The notes under the pieces are model-generated. The model ran no database searches. It was not told the DNA's origin and worked only from the letters and a program-made list of their open reading frames with translations. This document shows, one piece after another, positions 39,757 to 52,395 of a stretch of 64,000 nucleotides of DNA. The stretch covers positions 173,374-237,373 of the forward strand of contig JAFISE010000033.1 in the NCBI GenBank assembly GCA_022560025.1, written 5' to 3'. Origin of the DNA: Stagonosporopsis chrysanthemi. Lineage: Eukaryota > Ascomycota > Dothideomycetes > Pleosporales > Didymellaceae. Numbering within the stretch: the first letter of the stretch is position 1; every line of letters starts with the position of its first letter. The position numbers and the translations under genes are program-made.

Positions 39757-41581
39757 TCACATACCGTACGCATCGAACTGAAACTCGTCGACTGGTGCGT
39801 ACGCAAATTGATTGTCGTACATGACCGGGTCCACGGGCTGGATGCCAGCGCTAAGCCCGTAATCCAACGGGATGGTGGGCAGCAGCTGCTGGCCCGCAGG
39901 ATACGGCTTCGAGACGTCGACCATGTCGAAGGTTGTCTCGTAAACCATGCCCGCCTCCGAGGCATCGTACCCCGTCTCGTCGTTCTCGGCTGCGCTGTCG
40001 GACGCGCTCTCCGGCGACCCGGCAGGCGCATTGGGAACCTCGAGCTCCCGGATCCAATGCGCCTTCAGCCAGTCCATAGCCGGGTGGTCGCCTCCGCCGA
40101 TTCCACCGCGCTTCTCGTGGTTCCTGTCCTTGCGGCCGCGCTTGCGGGGGTGGAAGTGCGCACGGCGCAGATGCGCGGCAGCGTTGTAGTACGCGCCGTA
40201 CACCTTCTGGTTGCGGCAGTGCTTGCACTTGTCGAGGAAGTTCTTGTCGAAGCTAGGTGCCACGCAGATGTATCCTTTGCGCACTGGAGCATGTGCCCGT
40301 GCAGTGTGGCGGTCCAGTTCGTGTGTGCCGCGGAACCCGCCAGGCCGCTCGTTGCACTGCTGACACATGATTTTTGGGTGTTGGGGACGCACATACGGCG
40401 TTTTGCTTATGATGCCCACAGTCTTTGACGACCCGTCAGAGGACTGTATCCGCGCCATCTGAGCATTGGATGGCTTGGACACATCCTCAGTGTCGGGCGA
40501 GCTTGCTTTGGGGGCCAGTGGGCGTGAAGCAGCGGCGGCGTTGATTTCGCGCTCGCGCCGCGATTGGCGAGAGCAAGTCGAGCGTGCTGAGGCATCGCTG
40601 GCGTTGCTCTCCGAGCTGTAGGATGTCGACCTCCGCATATCCTCCGCCAGGCACGACGCGTCTTGATGTTGTCCGGAAGAAGCAAGTGCATTCACACTTG
40701 CGGCGGGGACAGGCACAGAGACAGAAGAAGAAAACGCAGGAAACACAACAGTTTCACTGGCTGTGAAGGTAAGGAAATTAGAATCGAGTTTCGATCCATC
40801 GTGGCAAGAAGAAAAAGAAAGTGCGCTATCCTCAGGAAGGATAGGCATGGAAAACAAATCAGACTGAACGCGCAGAGAAGACTCATCAAGGAAAGTGGTG
40901 TTCAGACTGCCCTGACGACTCATCGAGTTACTAGATTGAGTAACAGGAGTCATCAGCGCTGTCTGAGGGGTGCTGGGCGAAGTAGAGCAATCTGACGATT
41001 GGCCCCATTGGGGCGTTAGTTGCACATGCATGTTGTGGAAAGAGACTGAAGGCGATGAAGCCTCGATGCAGCTGTGGACGTAGTCACCAGGGGTGTACTC
41101 AACCGTCGTCTCGGGAATGACCTGCAGACTAGCCGGGGCCCGCATCGTGTGATCCGAGTAGAGTGCATAACCGCTCGTTGGCTCGTTCGACGTCACGGGC
41201 CAGATACCGTAGTCACTCGCTGAGCGCTGAAGATTGATGCTGTCTGGAATGATTGCTGATCGGGGTCGGGAAGCCGGGGCGGATTGGGTGCGATCCATCT
41301 GCTGCAGGTTAGAACATGGGGAGAGCGACCACCAAAGATCATGTCCATACAGGAAGTTGTGTCAAGTTCGACATGCTGTTAGGCATCGTCCTTGGGATCT
41401 GGTGGGCCATCGAGGGCTGGGCTGGCATGTCGAAAGCAGTGTTCGGGAACAGAGAGGCCGTCGACCACGCTTCCTGGCGCTGCTCCTCAGTGAGGTGGGC
41501 GTTGCTGTTCCAGAATTCCAGGCGAGCCTGCTCAAGTATCGTGAAGGCACTACTACTACTATTCATATACATCTCGGCCAT
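39757..41581 (-). CDS. C2H2-type zinc-finger transcription factor (DUF7896-like)
   Basis: Two exons (41581-41351, 41301-39757) with a 49-bp intron give 591 residues. The N-terminal exon begins MAEMYMNSSSSAFTILEQAR. A long Ser/Thr-rich, probably disordered region follows to about residue 390. The zinc-binding part has CQQCNERPGGFRGTHELDRH with the HTARAH end, then CKHCRNQKVYGAYYNAAAHL with HLRRAHFHPRKRGRK, the two-finger arrangement found in many fungal regulators annotated with DUF7896; a basic stretch (RKRGRKDRNHEKR) follows. The C-terminus is acidic and aromatic, fitting an activation domain. Targets unknown. The 3' splice site is a tandem NAGNAG acceptor, which can add or drop one Gln. Confidence 0.8.
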
Positions 41582-42504
41582 GTTAAGGTTGTCTCTGTCG
41601 GCAGATGTCGTGGTCTTGTAAGAAGCAAACTGCGCAACATTAGCAATCTGCGAACGCCGTTGTGCGTCTGTATATGCAATTATCGTACCAAAGAATACTG
41701 GTTGTTGCAAGTCAGTTGATATAGAGGCGAATGAGGTCGTTTAGTATTGTGAGGCGTGCAACTGAAGAAGAAGCGGGCCGTGACGGGGAGAGGGCGCTTT
41801 TAGCCCAGCACGCGAATTGCGGCAGGCGGTTGATGCGCTGGCTCGAGCGAAGCACGTCTGACAAGTGCGGGACGCGCTGAGCGGGTCTTGACATGGCCAA
41901 AGGTTGCTCAGGAGGGCAATCCAGGTTGCTGATCATCCTCTTTCGTCCAAAGTGTGATTGGATGCGAGCAGACGTGGGTGAACGTCATTCGCTGCCTCGC
42001 TTTTCTTTTCGGAGGAGCGTGCGCCCACCCTGGTCGTCCTGGCCAGGATCGTGAGTCCACACTCGGTAAGAGGGCAACAACTTTCCTGCGTCCTCCGCCA
42101 ACGGACAGGTCTTGCATATGGGTAGTGTCGTCCAGCTGATGTTGCTTTTTGCGCGGCGCCCGCGCCTCTGTCGGGTGTTGCAAGGCACGAAAGTCGTCAT
42201 CCACAAGGGTCTTCAGATCGCACCCAGAATGTCTCAAATTGCCCCGTTGCGGCTTAAGCCGGCCCATCATGTCCCTGTCGAGGCACGCTCGTCGCTGTTG
42301 CCTCTATTGAACGCTTTGTTGCATCGCGGATCACGGACTGCCTCATCAGGCCAGCAGCGAATCGTGTGTTACTTGGCGCGAGATTTCACCGAGACTCTCA
42401 TCTCAAACACAGCTTACGAGTCTTCAATTTCCATTAAGTTTAATTCGATTTCTCCAAACATAGACCGTTTCCTGCCAGCATGTCACGAGCCTTCAGTTTG
42501 CTGT
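41582..42504. other. Intergenic: C2H2 gene upstream region and 3' flank of the Ser-rich protein gene
   Basis: 920 bp. The frame stays open for a further 43 codons above the chosen C2H2 start (to about 41710), so a longer or spliced 5' end is possible. No other gene seen. Confidence 0.35.
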
Positions 42505-43923
42505 TCACTCCTCGGTGCCTTTCAAGCCGGGAAGTGCCGGCGAGAGCAGTCTCATTAATCTGATTAGCTGGCGCTTTTGTGGGGAGTCCTGTGGCACGGA
42601 GGCGCCTGATGACGCTGACGAGAACGAGAACCTGGAGGGTTCGCTGTGCGCGTCTTTCGAGCTGTCGCTGTGCTGACTCCGCGGTGTCGTAGGTGCAAGT
42701 TCAACCACGCCCGATTCCGTTTCGTGTAGCGCCTCCTGCGGCGTGGTCAGCCAATACCGGTCCAAGCACTCCTCTGTGGGTGTCTCGTGTAAACCCATGC
42801 CATCAAAGTACATGACTATCTGTTCCAGAACCAGGAGATCCGACGGCCGTCGCCCTACCGAATCTATCCCACTGGCAAAGGGATCCAAGGTGGCTACAGA
42901 GTTCTTCCGTAGCATGGCTGGGTGTCTTTCGAGACAAATTGGACCAGACACGTAAATCCGTGTCTGACAGAGATCCTCCAGGCCCTTGTCACCGGCAGAC
43001 TTCTCGTATGACTGTGGCTGTGGCTTCGTAAATGACGAGGGCGTCTTTGGTGAAACGGGCGTTGACGTCCCTCGTCTGCCATGGATTGCACTTGTCGGCC
43101 TGAATCGCCCAGGCTGCAGCAGAGACTGAGGTGCAGCGTACAACTCTTCCGGTGTGCAAAGCATCGATTGAGGTGAGTCCACAATCTCGTGAGGCTCTGT
43201 CGCCACAAAGTCCATCCTCAGCCGGGTCAACTGTTTCTTTTCCAGCGCTTCTCGCACTCTTGACTTGCGAGAGAAGGATGCATTGGGCTGCAAGAAAACC
43301 ATATCCCCTAGCTCTTCTAATTCACCGCTCTCGCCTTGTCGACTTCCAGGCCAAGGTCTTTCTTCTTCCATGACACTCTCACTCATGCCGAGCACGCGTC
43401 TAGCTTTTAGGTCGCTTTCACACGACAGGTGTCTTGAGTGCCTTGCATTCGCTGGATCTCGCCTGTCCAGTCTTGCACTCATAGCTCTGCGTGGCAACTG
43501 CGGAGCATACTCTGACGAATTAAATGCACTGGGCGGTGCTGTACCAGCCTTCTTTCGCATACTTGGTTTCCTTACAATCGACGCGACATCACTGACTCTC
43601 CTCAGATGTTGCCGCAATGATTGCCTCCGAGAAGGCGATATCACTGTGATAGCCGGCGTATCGGGTGGCATACGCGGCATCTCTGGTGGAGGCATCCGGG
43701 TCGTGTCTGGGGTAAGAGCTGTCGGAGTCGGACCGTTGTCGAACTCGTCTTCGCTGTCGGTAGTGTCGGATGACAACGATGCAGTAAAGCTCATAAACGT
43801 CCACAGTCCGTCAATATCAAGGAGACCCAGATCGCTGATCTCGCTCGCGGGTCGAGCCGCGAAGTTCGCTGATGGGAGCTCATCGTCGGGCAGGTCGTAG
43901 TAGTTCTCGCCTGTAGTTTGCAT
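42505..43923 (-). CDS. Uncharacterised Ser/Pro-rich protein
   Basis: Single exon of 472 residues from the ATG at 43923 (MQTTGENYYDLPDDELPS). I recognise no domain. Composition is rich in Ser, Pro, Arg and Glu with many SP/TP sites. More ordered, probably conserved islands are SRRQSLRQHLRRVSDVASIV (a basic amphipathic helix), LCQTRIYVSGPICLERHPAM, RPSDLLVLEQIVMYFDGMGL and EECLDRYWLTTPQEAL. The C-terminus has a short basic helix QKRQLIRLMRLLSP. No signal peptide or membrane segment. Probably a cytosolic or nuclear fungal-specific protein. Codon structure and a 472-codon open frame support it as a real gene; function unknown. Confidence 0.68.
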   Translation of the reverse strand: MQTTGENYYDLPDDELPSANFAARPASEISDLGLLDIDGLWTFMSFTASLSSDTTDSEDEFDNGPTPTALTPDTTRMPPPEMPRMPPDTPAITVISPSRRQSLRQHLRRVSDVASIVRKPSMRKKAGTAPPSAFNSSEYAPQLPRRAMSARLDRRDPANARHSRHLSCESDLKARRVLGMSESVMEEERPWPGSRQGESGELEELGDMVFLQPNASFSRKSRVREALEKKQLTRLRMDFVATEPHEIVDSPQSMLCTPEELYAAPQSLLQPGRFRPTSAIHGRRGTSTPVSPKTPSSFTKPQPQSYEKSAGDKGLEDLCQTRIYVSGPICLERHPAMLRKNSVATLDPFASGIDSVGRRPSDLLVLEQIVMYFDGMGLHETPTEECLDRYWLTTPQEALHETESGVVELAPTTPRSQHSDSSKDAHSEPSRFSFSSASSGASVPQDSPQKRQLIRLMRLLSPALPGLKGTEE

Positions 43924-45757
43924 CACGACTACGATATACACTCACTCAATCGTGGTGTGCGGAGTGAAGTCCGGCGACGCTTGCGCGGCGGCCTCGGTGG
44001 TATTTGGAACATGCTTCTTTGTTCTGTCGCTGTAGTGCTGTTTGCAGAGCCGCACATGCTGGGGTTGCTTAGGGCGTTGTGATCCCCGACACAACAAAGA
44101 AAGCCGTCGAGTCTGTGGGGGTGGCTCGGCACTACCATCCTATCGGGTAGTACAAAGCGAAAGCTCAATGCCCGTTGTGGCTCTCACACCCTATTTTTGT
44201 CCAGAATACTTATTTATACTTTCATTGAGGAAGTTCCGAAACCCTTTGGTGCAGACACATTGGTTGGCAATATCCACACCATCTCTGCTGAGATCCGTCT
44301 GTCAAGAGATGGTCACGAAACGGCTTTGTACCGCTCAAGTTACACGATGCTGGTCAATCGACACATACGGAGGATTATAAGAATGATAAAATCTTGATGA
44401 CGGGTCTGTTGACATTGCTGCTTCGAGAATCGTTTACTCAGCACTAAATTGCCGCTGCGTGGAGTAGTGTTTGACACTGTTGATATGTTGGATCGTTTTC
44501 AAGCGGTCTGGGTTGCTTCAACTTGGCAGAGCGTGGCTTTTTCTATGTTCGATGGATACAAAGCTTCGGACTAGGCAAATGTGCCAGCAGGGGCGTTTCC
44601 TTGTACTCGAGCGCCTGTTGTCAAGCCCGCGCTAGGGTGTGGAGATTGCCAGGCAATCTAGTGACCGAAGTTAATTCTACAGCGAAATACTATAGTCAGA
44701 TTGCCATGCCCTGTGGCACGTCCAGTAGTGGTATAGCTGTTGAACATGCCCATGCCCCGATTGGCAAACCTCATTAACCCTTGATATACAATAAAATCAG
44801 TTCTTGAGACTCTGCTGGCATCATCTGCACCACAATTCTGGATGACATCTATGTAAGCTTGAACATACCAGCGACATCTTCCTCAAAACAATGACACGCG
44901 TCTCACTCAAAAGAACGAGAATGAATGTCGGCTTCAAGCGCTCCATGAATGTAGCAGGTTGGGAAGCTCGGAAGAACAGTTTTGCAGGATTTTTGAGCGG
45001 AGGAGCAAGCTGCCTTCCAGTTCGAAGCATTGTCTTGATAGTCAGGATGATCCCAAATTTCATCTCCTAGACGACCTTCGTAGTCGAATCATGGATACCA
45101 TGCATCTGTGTGCCAGGGTCTATCAGCGACAATGACGTCTATATCGCCATCGTTGTAAGCGACCCCTGGCGGCGGATGAAGCGCCGAGTCATTAATACCG
45201 AGTTGGCGATATTCTAGACTCGCACACGCCAGTGAAGAGTGTTGCGAGAGTTTGGGTCACAGTCCAGATGCACAAACTGACCGAGATCTTGTTGCTTTGT
45301 TCTGAGCATCTTGCAGATCATGGTTAGGAGTAGCCATGCCCATTCCTTATGCAGTTTTGACTCGCTAGTCTCCCAGCATGAGCGACATTTCGGAAGTCAT
45401 TAAGCAGCAAAGGTTTGTGCGGGCTGTATGCAGACACAATAGACATGCAGTAACAACATACGATGGAGACGATGAATCTGAGGTGGTACGAGCCTGGCTC
45501 CAGGGCTTCGCTAGCATGTAAGAGAGCAACGACTTACAAGATGTCAGTGAGGCATGACAGTCTGAGCAGTCAAGATGTAAAGCCGCGACGAGTAAGCATT
45601 TCTTCTAGCATTTGTAAAGTCGGCGAGATGATTCGAGAGCCCTTGGTCGGGATCCGCCACAGGCAGAGATTGAGAAGCGCGTCGATGCGAAATCTGAGAC
45701 AAGCGTATTCGCCTGCTATCAGTAGACCAGATGGGTCCACACCCAGTCCCGACGCAT
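43924..45757. other. Intergenic 1.8 kb, no gene recognised
   Basis: Lower GC than its surroundings, with only short frames on both strands (none over about 90 codons with coding character). Could hold a decayed gene or a non-coding transcript; nothing specific can be supported. Confidence 0.4.
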
Positions 45758-48700
45758 TCATTTGCCTCTTCCGCCAAACACGCCCCAGCCACCAAGAACC
45801 TCACGCTCGCCCCAAAACGCCCACTCGTCGGCGCCAATCTTGCTCAATCCCTCCCTCCTGCGCCACTCCCCAAGCTCGCCCCATCGCATCAGCAAATTGC
45901 CATCTACCATACCACGGCCGATACCGCCTGCATCCCACCCTCCCTCCTCCACATCGCTGATCCGAAAGGCCTTGGGATTCAGACCACAGGCTGATTCCAG
46001 CGCGTTGGCCAAGAAGGCGCTGAGCCCGGACAAACGGCGGTAGCTTGACTCTGAGAGGGGTGTGATGAGCGCTATTGTGCCCGACTGCGTGGTATGTAGA
46101 ATTTGTTGCAGCGGCTGCAATGACTCGGAGGGTTCCATGTCCACGTCTTCGTCGTAGCCGTTTGTCGTGCCGCCGAAGTCGGAAGCTGTAGGCATCTTAA
46201 GTGAGCTCTCGAGCAGGGTGAGGGACGTTGGGAAGTGGCCCGTGTGGAAGGTTGATTTGTGAAGGAGACGGGATCCACCTGCAGACTTGGGATCTGTAGT
46301 AGCTGTTAGTAAATAGGGCGACAACGGTCACGGGGTGCCACTAACTTTCTGGGTCGTATTGTAGAACCTGCAGATTCATGTCTGCATCTGCAACAATAAA
46401 GTGAAGTTGTTCGTCAAACGGTAAAAACTCGGCGGTGATGCATTCGAGCAGGTGCTTGCTACGACCAAATAGCATCATCTTGTATGGTTCTTCCTGTTCG
46501 AGGTGTCAGTAAATACACTGCAAAATGGCGCCTGGGGAAACTCACAGCATAGCCCGTGAACCACACGCCCTTGAATGCATCACTCATCAGTAGCATGCCC
46601 GTGCTCGGAAGATTCTTGAGCGCGGTAACATAGCATTGCATGTCCATAAATGCGACAGGAAGCAGAGTGCCATCTTCTTTCAGACCTCTGACCATACACT
46701 TCTGTCCTTGCGCCATGAGCAGGAAACCTTCAGTGCCAAGTGCGGACACGGCGGACACGGCGCCTTTGACCTCATCCTTCACGATAAGCTTCAGACGTTT
46801 GTTCGTTTCGGGGCGCTCGGGGTCGGGGACAACGTTGATCACCTCAAAGATTCGAATGTAGCCCTTTGTTGCGAGATCTTCACCATGAATGACGGATGTC
46901 CCAACTACGATAAGGTCCTTGCGTTGATGAGTGTTCTCTGAGACCTCAAGGTTCAGAGTCTCGATACACAGCACAACTTCCTGAGGATCAAGCACGTGGG
47001 TGTCGATTTCGGTCCAGGTTCTTTCATCAATCACCTTCAATGCGCCACGCTCGACGCGTGGGTTGAAAGAGGAACTTTCTTTGGGCAGAGGTTCATGATA
47101 TGTGTCTTCGTGGTTCAAACCGAATTCTTCTTGCTGACCAGTACCCGCGACGTATATGCCCGTTGGGTGGTAGGTAAAGGCATGGATGTCAGAGCCGAAT
47201 GGGAGTTGCCTCGTAGCCCACCCAGTATGTCCAAAATGGGTTTGCGTGGGCAGTTGTGAGATCCGAAGGGTATCAGTGGTATCAAGATAGGCAAAGCCCC
47301 GCTGGCAGGATGAAGTATGGAACCGCGTAAGACCTTTCACAGCCTTTCCGCTCACACCGATAACACGAGGTGCACTGGAAGACTCCTTGAATATGAAGGC
47401 TGGTGACGCTCCGCGTCGAAACACAGTACTGTAACCGCAGATGTTGTCCAATGCGAGGAGTGTACTTTCGATCTTGACTTGATTCGGAACCTCGTCGACC
47501 GCCTCTTCGGGAAAACTTGGTACGTGTTGCTGGGATAATTTCGCCCACCTGAGATTCTTGGTCCATAGGTCAGCTGACGACCGCGCTGGTGCATGGAAAG
47601 CCTTGTAGATGACGAGATCATCATTAGATGTTCGAATCTGGAGATTTTAGTAGAAAGTCCAACAATCTTTGTCTGCAGGACTTACAATAAGATGCGGTGA
47701 TCTCGTTGTTGCATCACCGAGGTCAGCAGCTAAAATTTCAGTAATGGTAGCTTTGGCGGCACTGCGTCGAGGCACATAGTCCATTGTTAGTACAGGAGGT
47801 AGAAACCCCAGACCCTCAGCAACGTAGCTCGGCTTGTCCAACTCCGACATGGCGAACACATGAAGACCCGCTTCAGGAGTCAATAAGAAGGCGAAGACTT
47901 CGGTGAATGTCGACGACCTGAAGAGTGACGCCGAGAGCCATTTAGTAGAAGACAGTCCACTAGCTTCAACATCTTCTAATTCGCCATCGCCGCTGGCTTT
48001 GAAAATCTTCACAGTGGAATCGTCACGGAGTATCAGCAGGTATGGGTCCGCAAAACTTGCGTTGATGACACGCAATTCATCACCAGACTCCTCATCTTCC
48101 ATGGGGAGGATCTGGTCCATGTTGAGTTCTAACACCATGTCAATGCTTGCTTTTAAACACGATGTTGATTACTCACCAGAGTCGTACGTTCGGACTTCAG
48201 TGCGCATGACCTGCACCACTTTGGTGCCGCGTGCAAGCACGCCGACACTCAGCGTTGATCCCTCTTCGCGCTCAAAGTCACCCTTGTCTGTGGCCGTAAG
48301 CTCACTCCCGTTCACTTCGTAGACAGTGGTGACCTCGTTGCCATCCTCTCCAGCTCGACACACGACCAGATACTGGTCATAGTCAACGTCAGAGGACATG
48401 TTAGCTTCTGTGTCTTCGCCGAAAGCAGCAGAGACGCCCTGAGGTACTGCCTTCTTTGCGTGTACAGCCCATAAGCCTTTGGCGGACTCTAGCTCTGTCT
48501 GTGCTAGCTGTACAGGATGCAATTCGCGATCAAGGGTCGTGATACTGCCGGCAGCTCCTCGACCAGTCGCAGCGACAATTTCGGCTTTGTTAGGTGAATC
48601 GGTATGCTTGTCTGAGTGAAGGACGACTCCGTTGATGGGCGCTATGCTTGGGAGACTGTCATGTACCCTGAATGTATACGAGCCAGGTGCCGAAGGCTCT

Positions 48701-50169
48701 GCAGCAGCGGAGGTGATCTTCTTGACAGCTGGAGTGGTATCGTTGTAGAGGTCGTCGTCCAGATCGTCGACGTCGTCTTCCATGTCAGAGGCGTCGTCGT
48801 CTTGCTCTAGGCCGGCGTCTGACTGCTTTCGGCGCAGCTGGTTCGCAGCACCTGTCCAGCCCAGTAACGACGACTCGCCATCCTCACTGCCAACGAACAC
48901 ACGACCGCGGCCCAAGCTGGTGGTGCAGGAGGCGCCTGTCTTGAGGAGGTGGCCGCCATGCTCCGCGTCCACCGGTTGTACTGTCATGCCAGACACGGTG
49001 CGCCCATCGAGGGTAAATGTCAAGATGAGCAGCCGGCCGTCCTGGAGTATGACGAGAACGTCGCCATTCTCCTGAGACAAGACCTCCATTGTAGAGCCCT
49101 CGAGGCGCAGTGCCAGCTCAGACTGATCACTGAGTGGAAAGGACGACGACAGCTTTGCAAAGTCGTTGACGGCCACGCCATTTGTCTTGCCCGCCTGGTC
49201 GACATGTATGAGCTCGTTGGCTCCCACCAAGAGGGCGCCGCCGATGGGATGCGGCAGGGGCACGACGCGGTCGACGTCGTAGGGCAGGCCTGCAATGGAG
49301 AGCAGTGTGGTGGAAGCTTTGTGTTCGAGATCGAGGGTGAAGACGGTGTAGGTCAGGATGTCCTTGCGGTAGGCGAGCAGCGACGGGGCGGTGTGCTGCG
49401 AGGCGGCAAGGACGCCAAAGGTGGGCTCGCGGTACTCGTGCAGGAAGGCGAGGTGGACGGGGTGGGTGAGGGCGGGGTCGAGGTTGGTCAGCGGCAGCAC
49501 GAAGGAGCTCGCGTAGGGGGTCGGGTGGGCAGCGTCGGCGTTGGCAGCGGCGGGGGGCCTGCGGTCGTCGTCCGAGTCGTAGTCGTCCTCGGCCAGGTCG
49601 CGCTGGCGGAAGGGCAGGATGGCGAGGTTGTGGGCGCCGAACTTGAGGGCGGCGCATCTGTGGCTGGGGTCGGCGGTGAGGAAGTTGTGCGTGTCTTTCA
49701 GCTCAGCACTCCACGGGGCAAGGCCGGGCAAGTCGGGGTTCTCATAGTAGTGTATTGATATTGTATGGAGGTTGTAGCTCTCCGGGTCCCACTCCACCAA
49801 GCTCAGCTTCGCGTCCCTGAATGCCACCAGCAGCGCCTCCGCCTTTGACTTTGTGTTGAGCGCCTTGATGCGCGCGAGCGAGACGACGGTGCCGGCGAGC
49901 GGGAACTCGCCCAGCAGCACCAGCCGCGACGTGTGCTCGGTGCGCTGCACCTGCACGTCGGCGGCCTCGGTGTCGAGGTTGGCGGCCGCGTTTTCGGCGC
50001 CGTCGTCGCCGTCGCCGGGCTGCACTTCGGTGACGGTGGCGCGCAGCTCGAAGACCTGCAGCAGTGAGTTCTTCGCGACGACGAGGTTGGTTGCGCGCGA
50101 CGACACGAACGGCAGCGCGACGGCCTGGCTGACGGCCGTCGGCGGCGCCAGCTCAGTGTAGCATTGCAT
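45758..50169 (-). CDS. CFT1: Cleavage and polyadenylation factor subunit Cft1 (CPSF160)
   Basis: Five exons (50169-48177, 48128-47686, 47637-46546, 46493-46346, 46293-45758) give 1403 residues, the usual size for filamentous fungi. The N-terminus MQCYTELAPPTAVSQAVALPF and the FVSSRATNLVVAKNSLLQVFEL strand begin the first beta-propeller (MMS1_N type). The C-terminal CPSF_A region has VIDERTWTEIDTHVLDPQE, DLIVVGTSVIHGEDLATKGY, IRIFEVINVVPDPE and SGTIALITPLSESSYRRLS. The end GMVDGNLLMRWGELGEWRR is typical. Cft1 is the scaffold of the polymerase module of CPF, bringing together Pfs2, Yth1 and the poly(A) polymerase link for mRNA 3'-end formation. An acidic loop (DDDASDMEDDVDDLDDDL) sits in the middle, as in orthologues. 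Introns are 47-59 bp. Confidence 0.95.
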
Positions 50170-50536
50170 TGGCGGGGAGCGGGGGGGAGCGGAGGGAGCG
50201 GGCGGAGCGCGCGGTCGCTCTCTGCGGCTGCTGGACGGGGACTGTAGCGGACGGACGCGTCGACGCTGGCGAGATGGTGTCGCGGGTCGTGGCTCGTGGC
50301 TCGTGGCTCGCGGCTCGCGGTGGCTGCAGCCAATTGCTGGCCCGGCGCCGGCCTGGTCTCCCGCGCGCGCCGTCCGACCAACGTCATCGGCTCCAGGCCG
50401 CCAACACGGCAGCGCAGCGCTGAGCCGACCAGGCACGCAGCCGTCCGTCCCACACCACGCAGCCGTCCCACCGCGCAGCCGTCCCACCGCGCAGCCGTCA
50501 CACCACGCCGCCAGACTGCCATTGACGCCCAGCACC
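50170..50536. promoter_or_regulatory. Divergent promoter region CFT1 / LMBR1-family gene with tandem repeats
   Basis: 367 bp between start codons. Holds a TCGTGGC-type repeat at about 50288-50325 and a 16-bp repeat (listed separately) close to the transporter gene. Confidence 0.5.
50437..50512. repeat. GCAGCCGTCCCACCGC 16-bp repeat, about 4 units
   Basis: Units begin at 50437 (a longer 22-bp variant), 50459, 50475 and 50491; the last three keep the exact 16-bp period. Confidence 0.8.
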
Positions 50537-52395
50537 ATGGCGCTCATCCAGACCAGCCTCATCTGGGTCGCCTACGCCGTCGCCATCGGCATCCTGCTGG
50601 CCATCGCCTCCGTCTTCGTCTTCGTCTACCAGACGCCCCGCGACCGCGCCGCCTCGGTCACCATCGTGTGCATCTTCACCACCCTCGCGCTGCTTGCCAC
50701 CGTCTTGCTGATCCCCGTCGACATCGCCCTCGTCTCCTCGACCAGCCGCTCCAGCCTCGGCCGCAAGAAGGACTGGGCCACCCCGGACAAGGTCCATGAC
50801 ATCACCCACACGCTGCAAATTGTCTACTACCTGCTGTACTCGCTCGATGCCATTCTCTGTCTGCTCGTGGTGCCCTTCACCTACTTCTACAACGAGGAGT
50901 ACGACGAGGATGCGGCTGAGCACGGCGAGCAGACGGTCGGGCAGAGGATCCTGGGCGCATTGAAGTATACCATTGCCTTCCTCCTATTCGTCGTCATCAT
51001 CTTCCTGGTTGGCTTCTTCGTCCCCTTCGCCAAGCAGGCCAAACATGACAAGGACATGGATCTTGACTTCTTCAAGCACCTGCTGGCCGAGAACCGTGAG
51101 TAGCTCGAGTCTCCCATAGCTCATCCAAGCCCACTCCCGCACAGATACTGACACTGTCAGATGGCGAGCGCGCCCTTTCATTCGCCCTCGGGCTCCTCAT
51201 GACCATTGGAACCGTCCTCTTCGTTCTCTACACAGGCGCTGGCATGGCCCTCCTGCCCGTCGCCATGATCAAGTCTGCGCCGTCCATTTCCGCCCCCACA
51301 CTTGCAGCGAACACCGCCTCGCAGCTCGAAGCCAACCGTGAACGCCAAAGGCAGCTCGAAGGGCGCGCCGAAGGCCGTCAGAACGGGCTAGATGCTAGGG
51401 ACAGGCGCGAGCTGGAAGCTCTGAACCGCGAGGAGCGCACTCTGATCCGCCGTGAGCGTCTCGCGGCCGAGTCCAGTGGAGAAGACCGCCACTGGATCGT
51501 CAAGACCTGGATCAAGATGGAAGCTGTATTCCGCCCGCTCAAGCTGCTTGGTGGACTGATCCTTATGGTGTTTGCCCTTGTCATCTTCGCCAGCATGCTC
51601 ATCACCGGTATCGACAAGGCAAAGAACTCCATTTGCGGCTCACACTGTGGGTACATCTTGGGCCATATCAACATCTTCCAGCCCCTAAACTGGATCCTGG
51701 TCAAGGCCTCAAAAGTCTTCCCCATCGACTACGTGCTGTTCTTGCTGCTTACCCTGTTCTTGTTCTCTGCCTCCGTTGTTGGCATCGCCACAGCAGGGAT
51801 TCGCTTCCTTTGGCTCACCCTATTCAAGATCCGTAAGGGCCACACTTCTCCTCAGGCGCTTCTCATGGCCACTGTGCTGCTCACGCTCATTGTCCTGGCC
51901 ATCAACTACTCCGTCGCTATGGTAGTTGCGCCTCAATATGCCACATTCGGTCCCCAGACCTACTGTGACTTGCCAGTGAACCACCCTGGCGACCAACCCG
52001 ATTGCTCTGAGCACAAGGAGGCTATCAAGGCGTGCTCCGAGCTTTCAGACAACCCTGTCGCTAAGGACGTGTGCACACCCTCCGTGCTTAGCACTTTCAT
52101 CAATCGCGTCACGATCAACTTTCCCTTCTTCGGCATAGTACTGTTCTGGGCCCAGTTTGCGTTTCTGGGAGTCTACTTCGTCATGTTCCTCACTACCCTG
52201 TTCAAGGTGCCTAGGTTGGACCAGGAGCAAATCGATCGTGACCTAGAGGAGGACGAGGAAGAGGGTTTGCTCGCTAGCACAGGCCGTAGGTTTGGCGCCA
52301 CCTGGCAGGACATCACCGGTAGGTCGAAGAACAACTACGGCGCTACTGAGCCCAGGAATGGAGGGCGTAGTGGTGAGGGCGAGGGCTTGTTGTGA
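50537..52395 (+). CDS. LMBR1-domain membrane protein, probable lysosomal/vacuolar cobalamin transporter
   Basis: Two exons (50537-51095, 51161-52395) give 597 residues, close to fungal LMBD1-like proteins. About nine membrane segments: WVAYAVAIGILLAIASVFVF, IVCIFTTLALLATVLLI, IVYYLLYSLDAILCLLV, YTIAFLLFVVIIFLVGFFV, LSFALGLLMTIGTVLFVLY, LGGLILMVFALVIFASMLI, VLFLLLTLFLFSASVVGIA, LLMATVLLTLIVLAINYSV and FFGIVLFWAQFAFLGVYFV. A charged coiled region (about 245-310, RERQRQLEGRAEGRQ) lies on the cytosolic side between segments. The human relative LMBRD1 works with ABCD4 in releasing cobalamin from lysosomes; fungal members carry the same automatic name, although most fungi neither make nor need B12, so the real substrate is doubtful. 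The C-terminus is acidic (EEDEEEGLL). Head-to-head with CFT1. Confidence 0.85.

Noticed and set aside
43924..45757. Hidden gene in the low-GC 1.8-kb gap
   Set aside because: I looked for spliced frames on both strands and found no pair of frames joined by plausible splice sites with coherent sequence.
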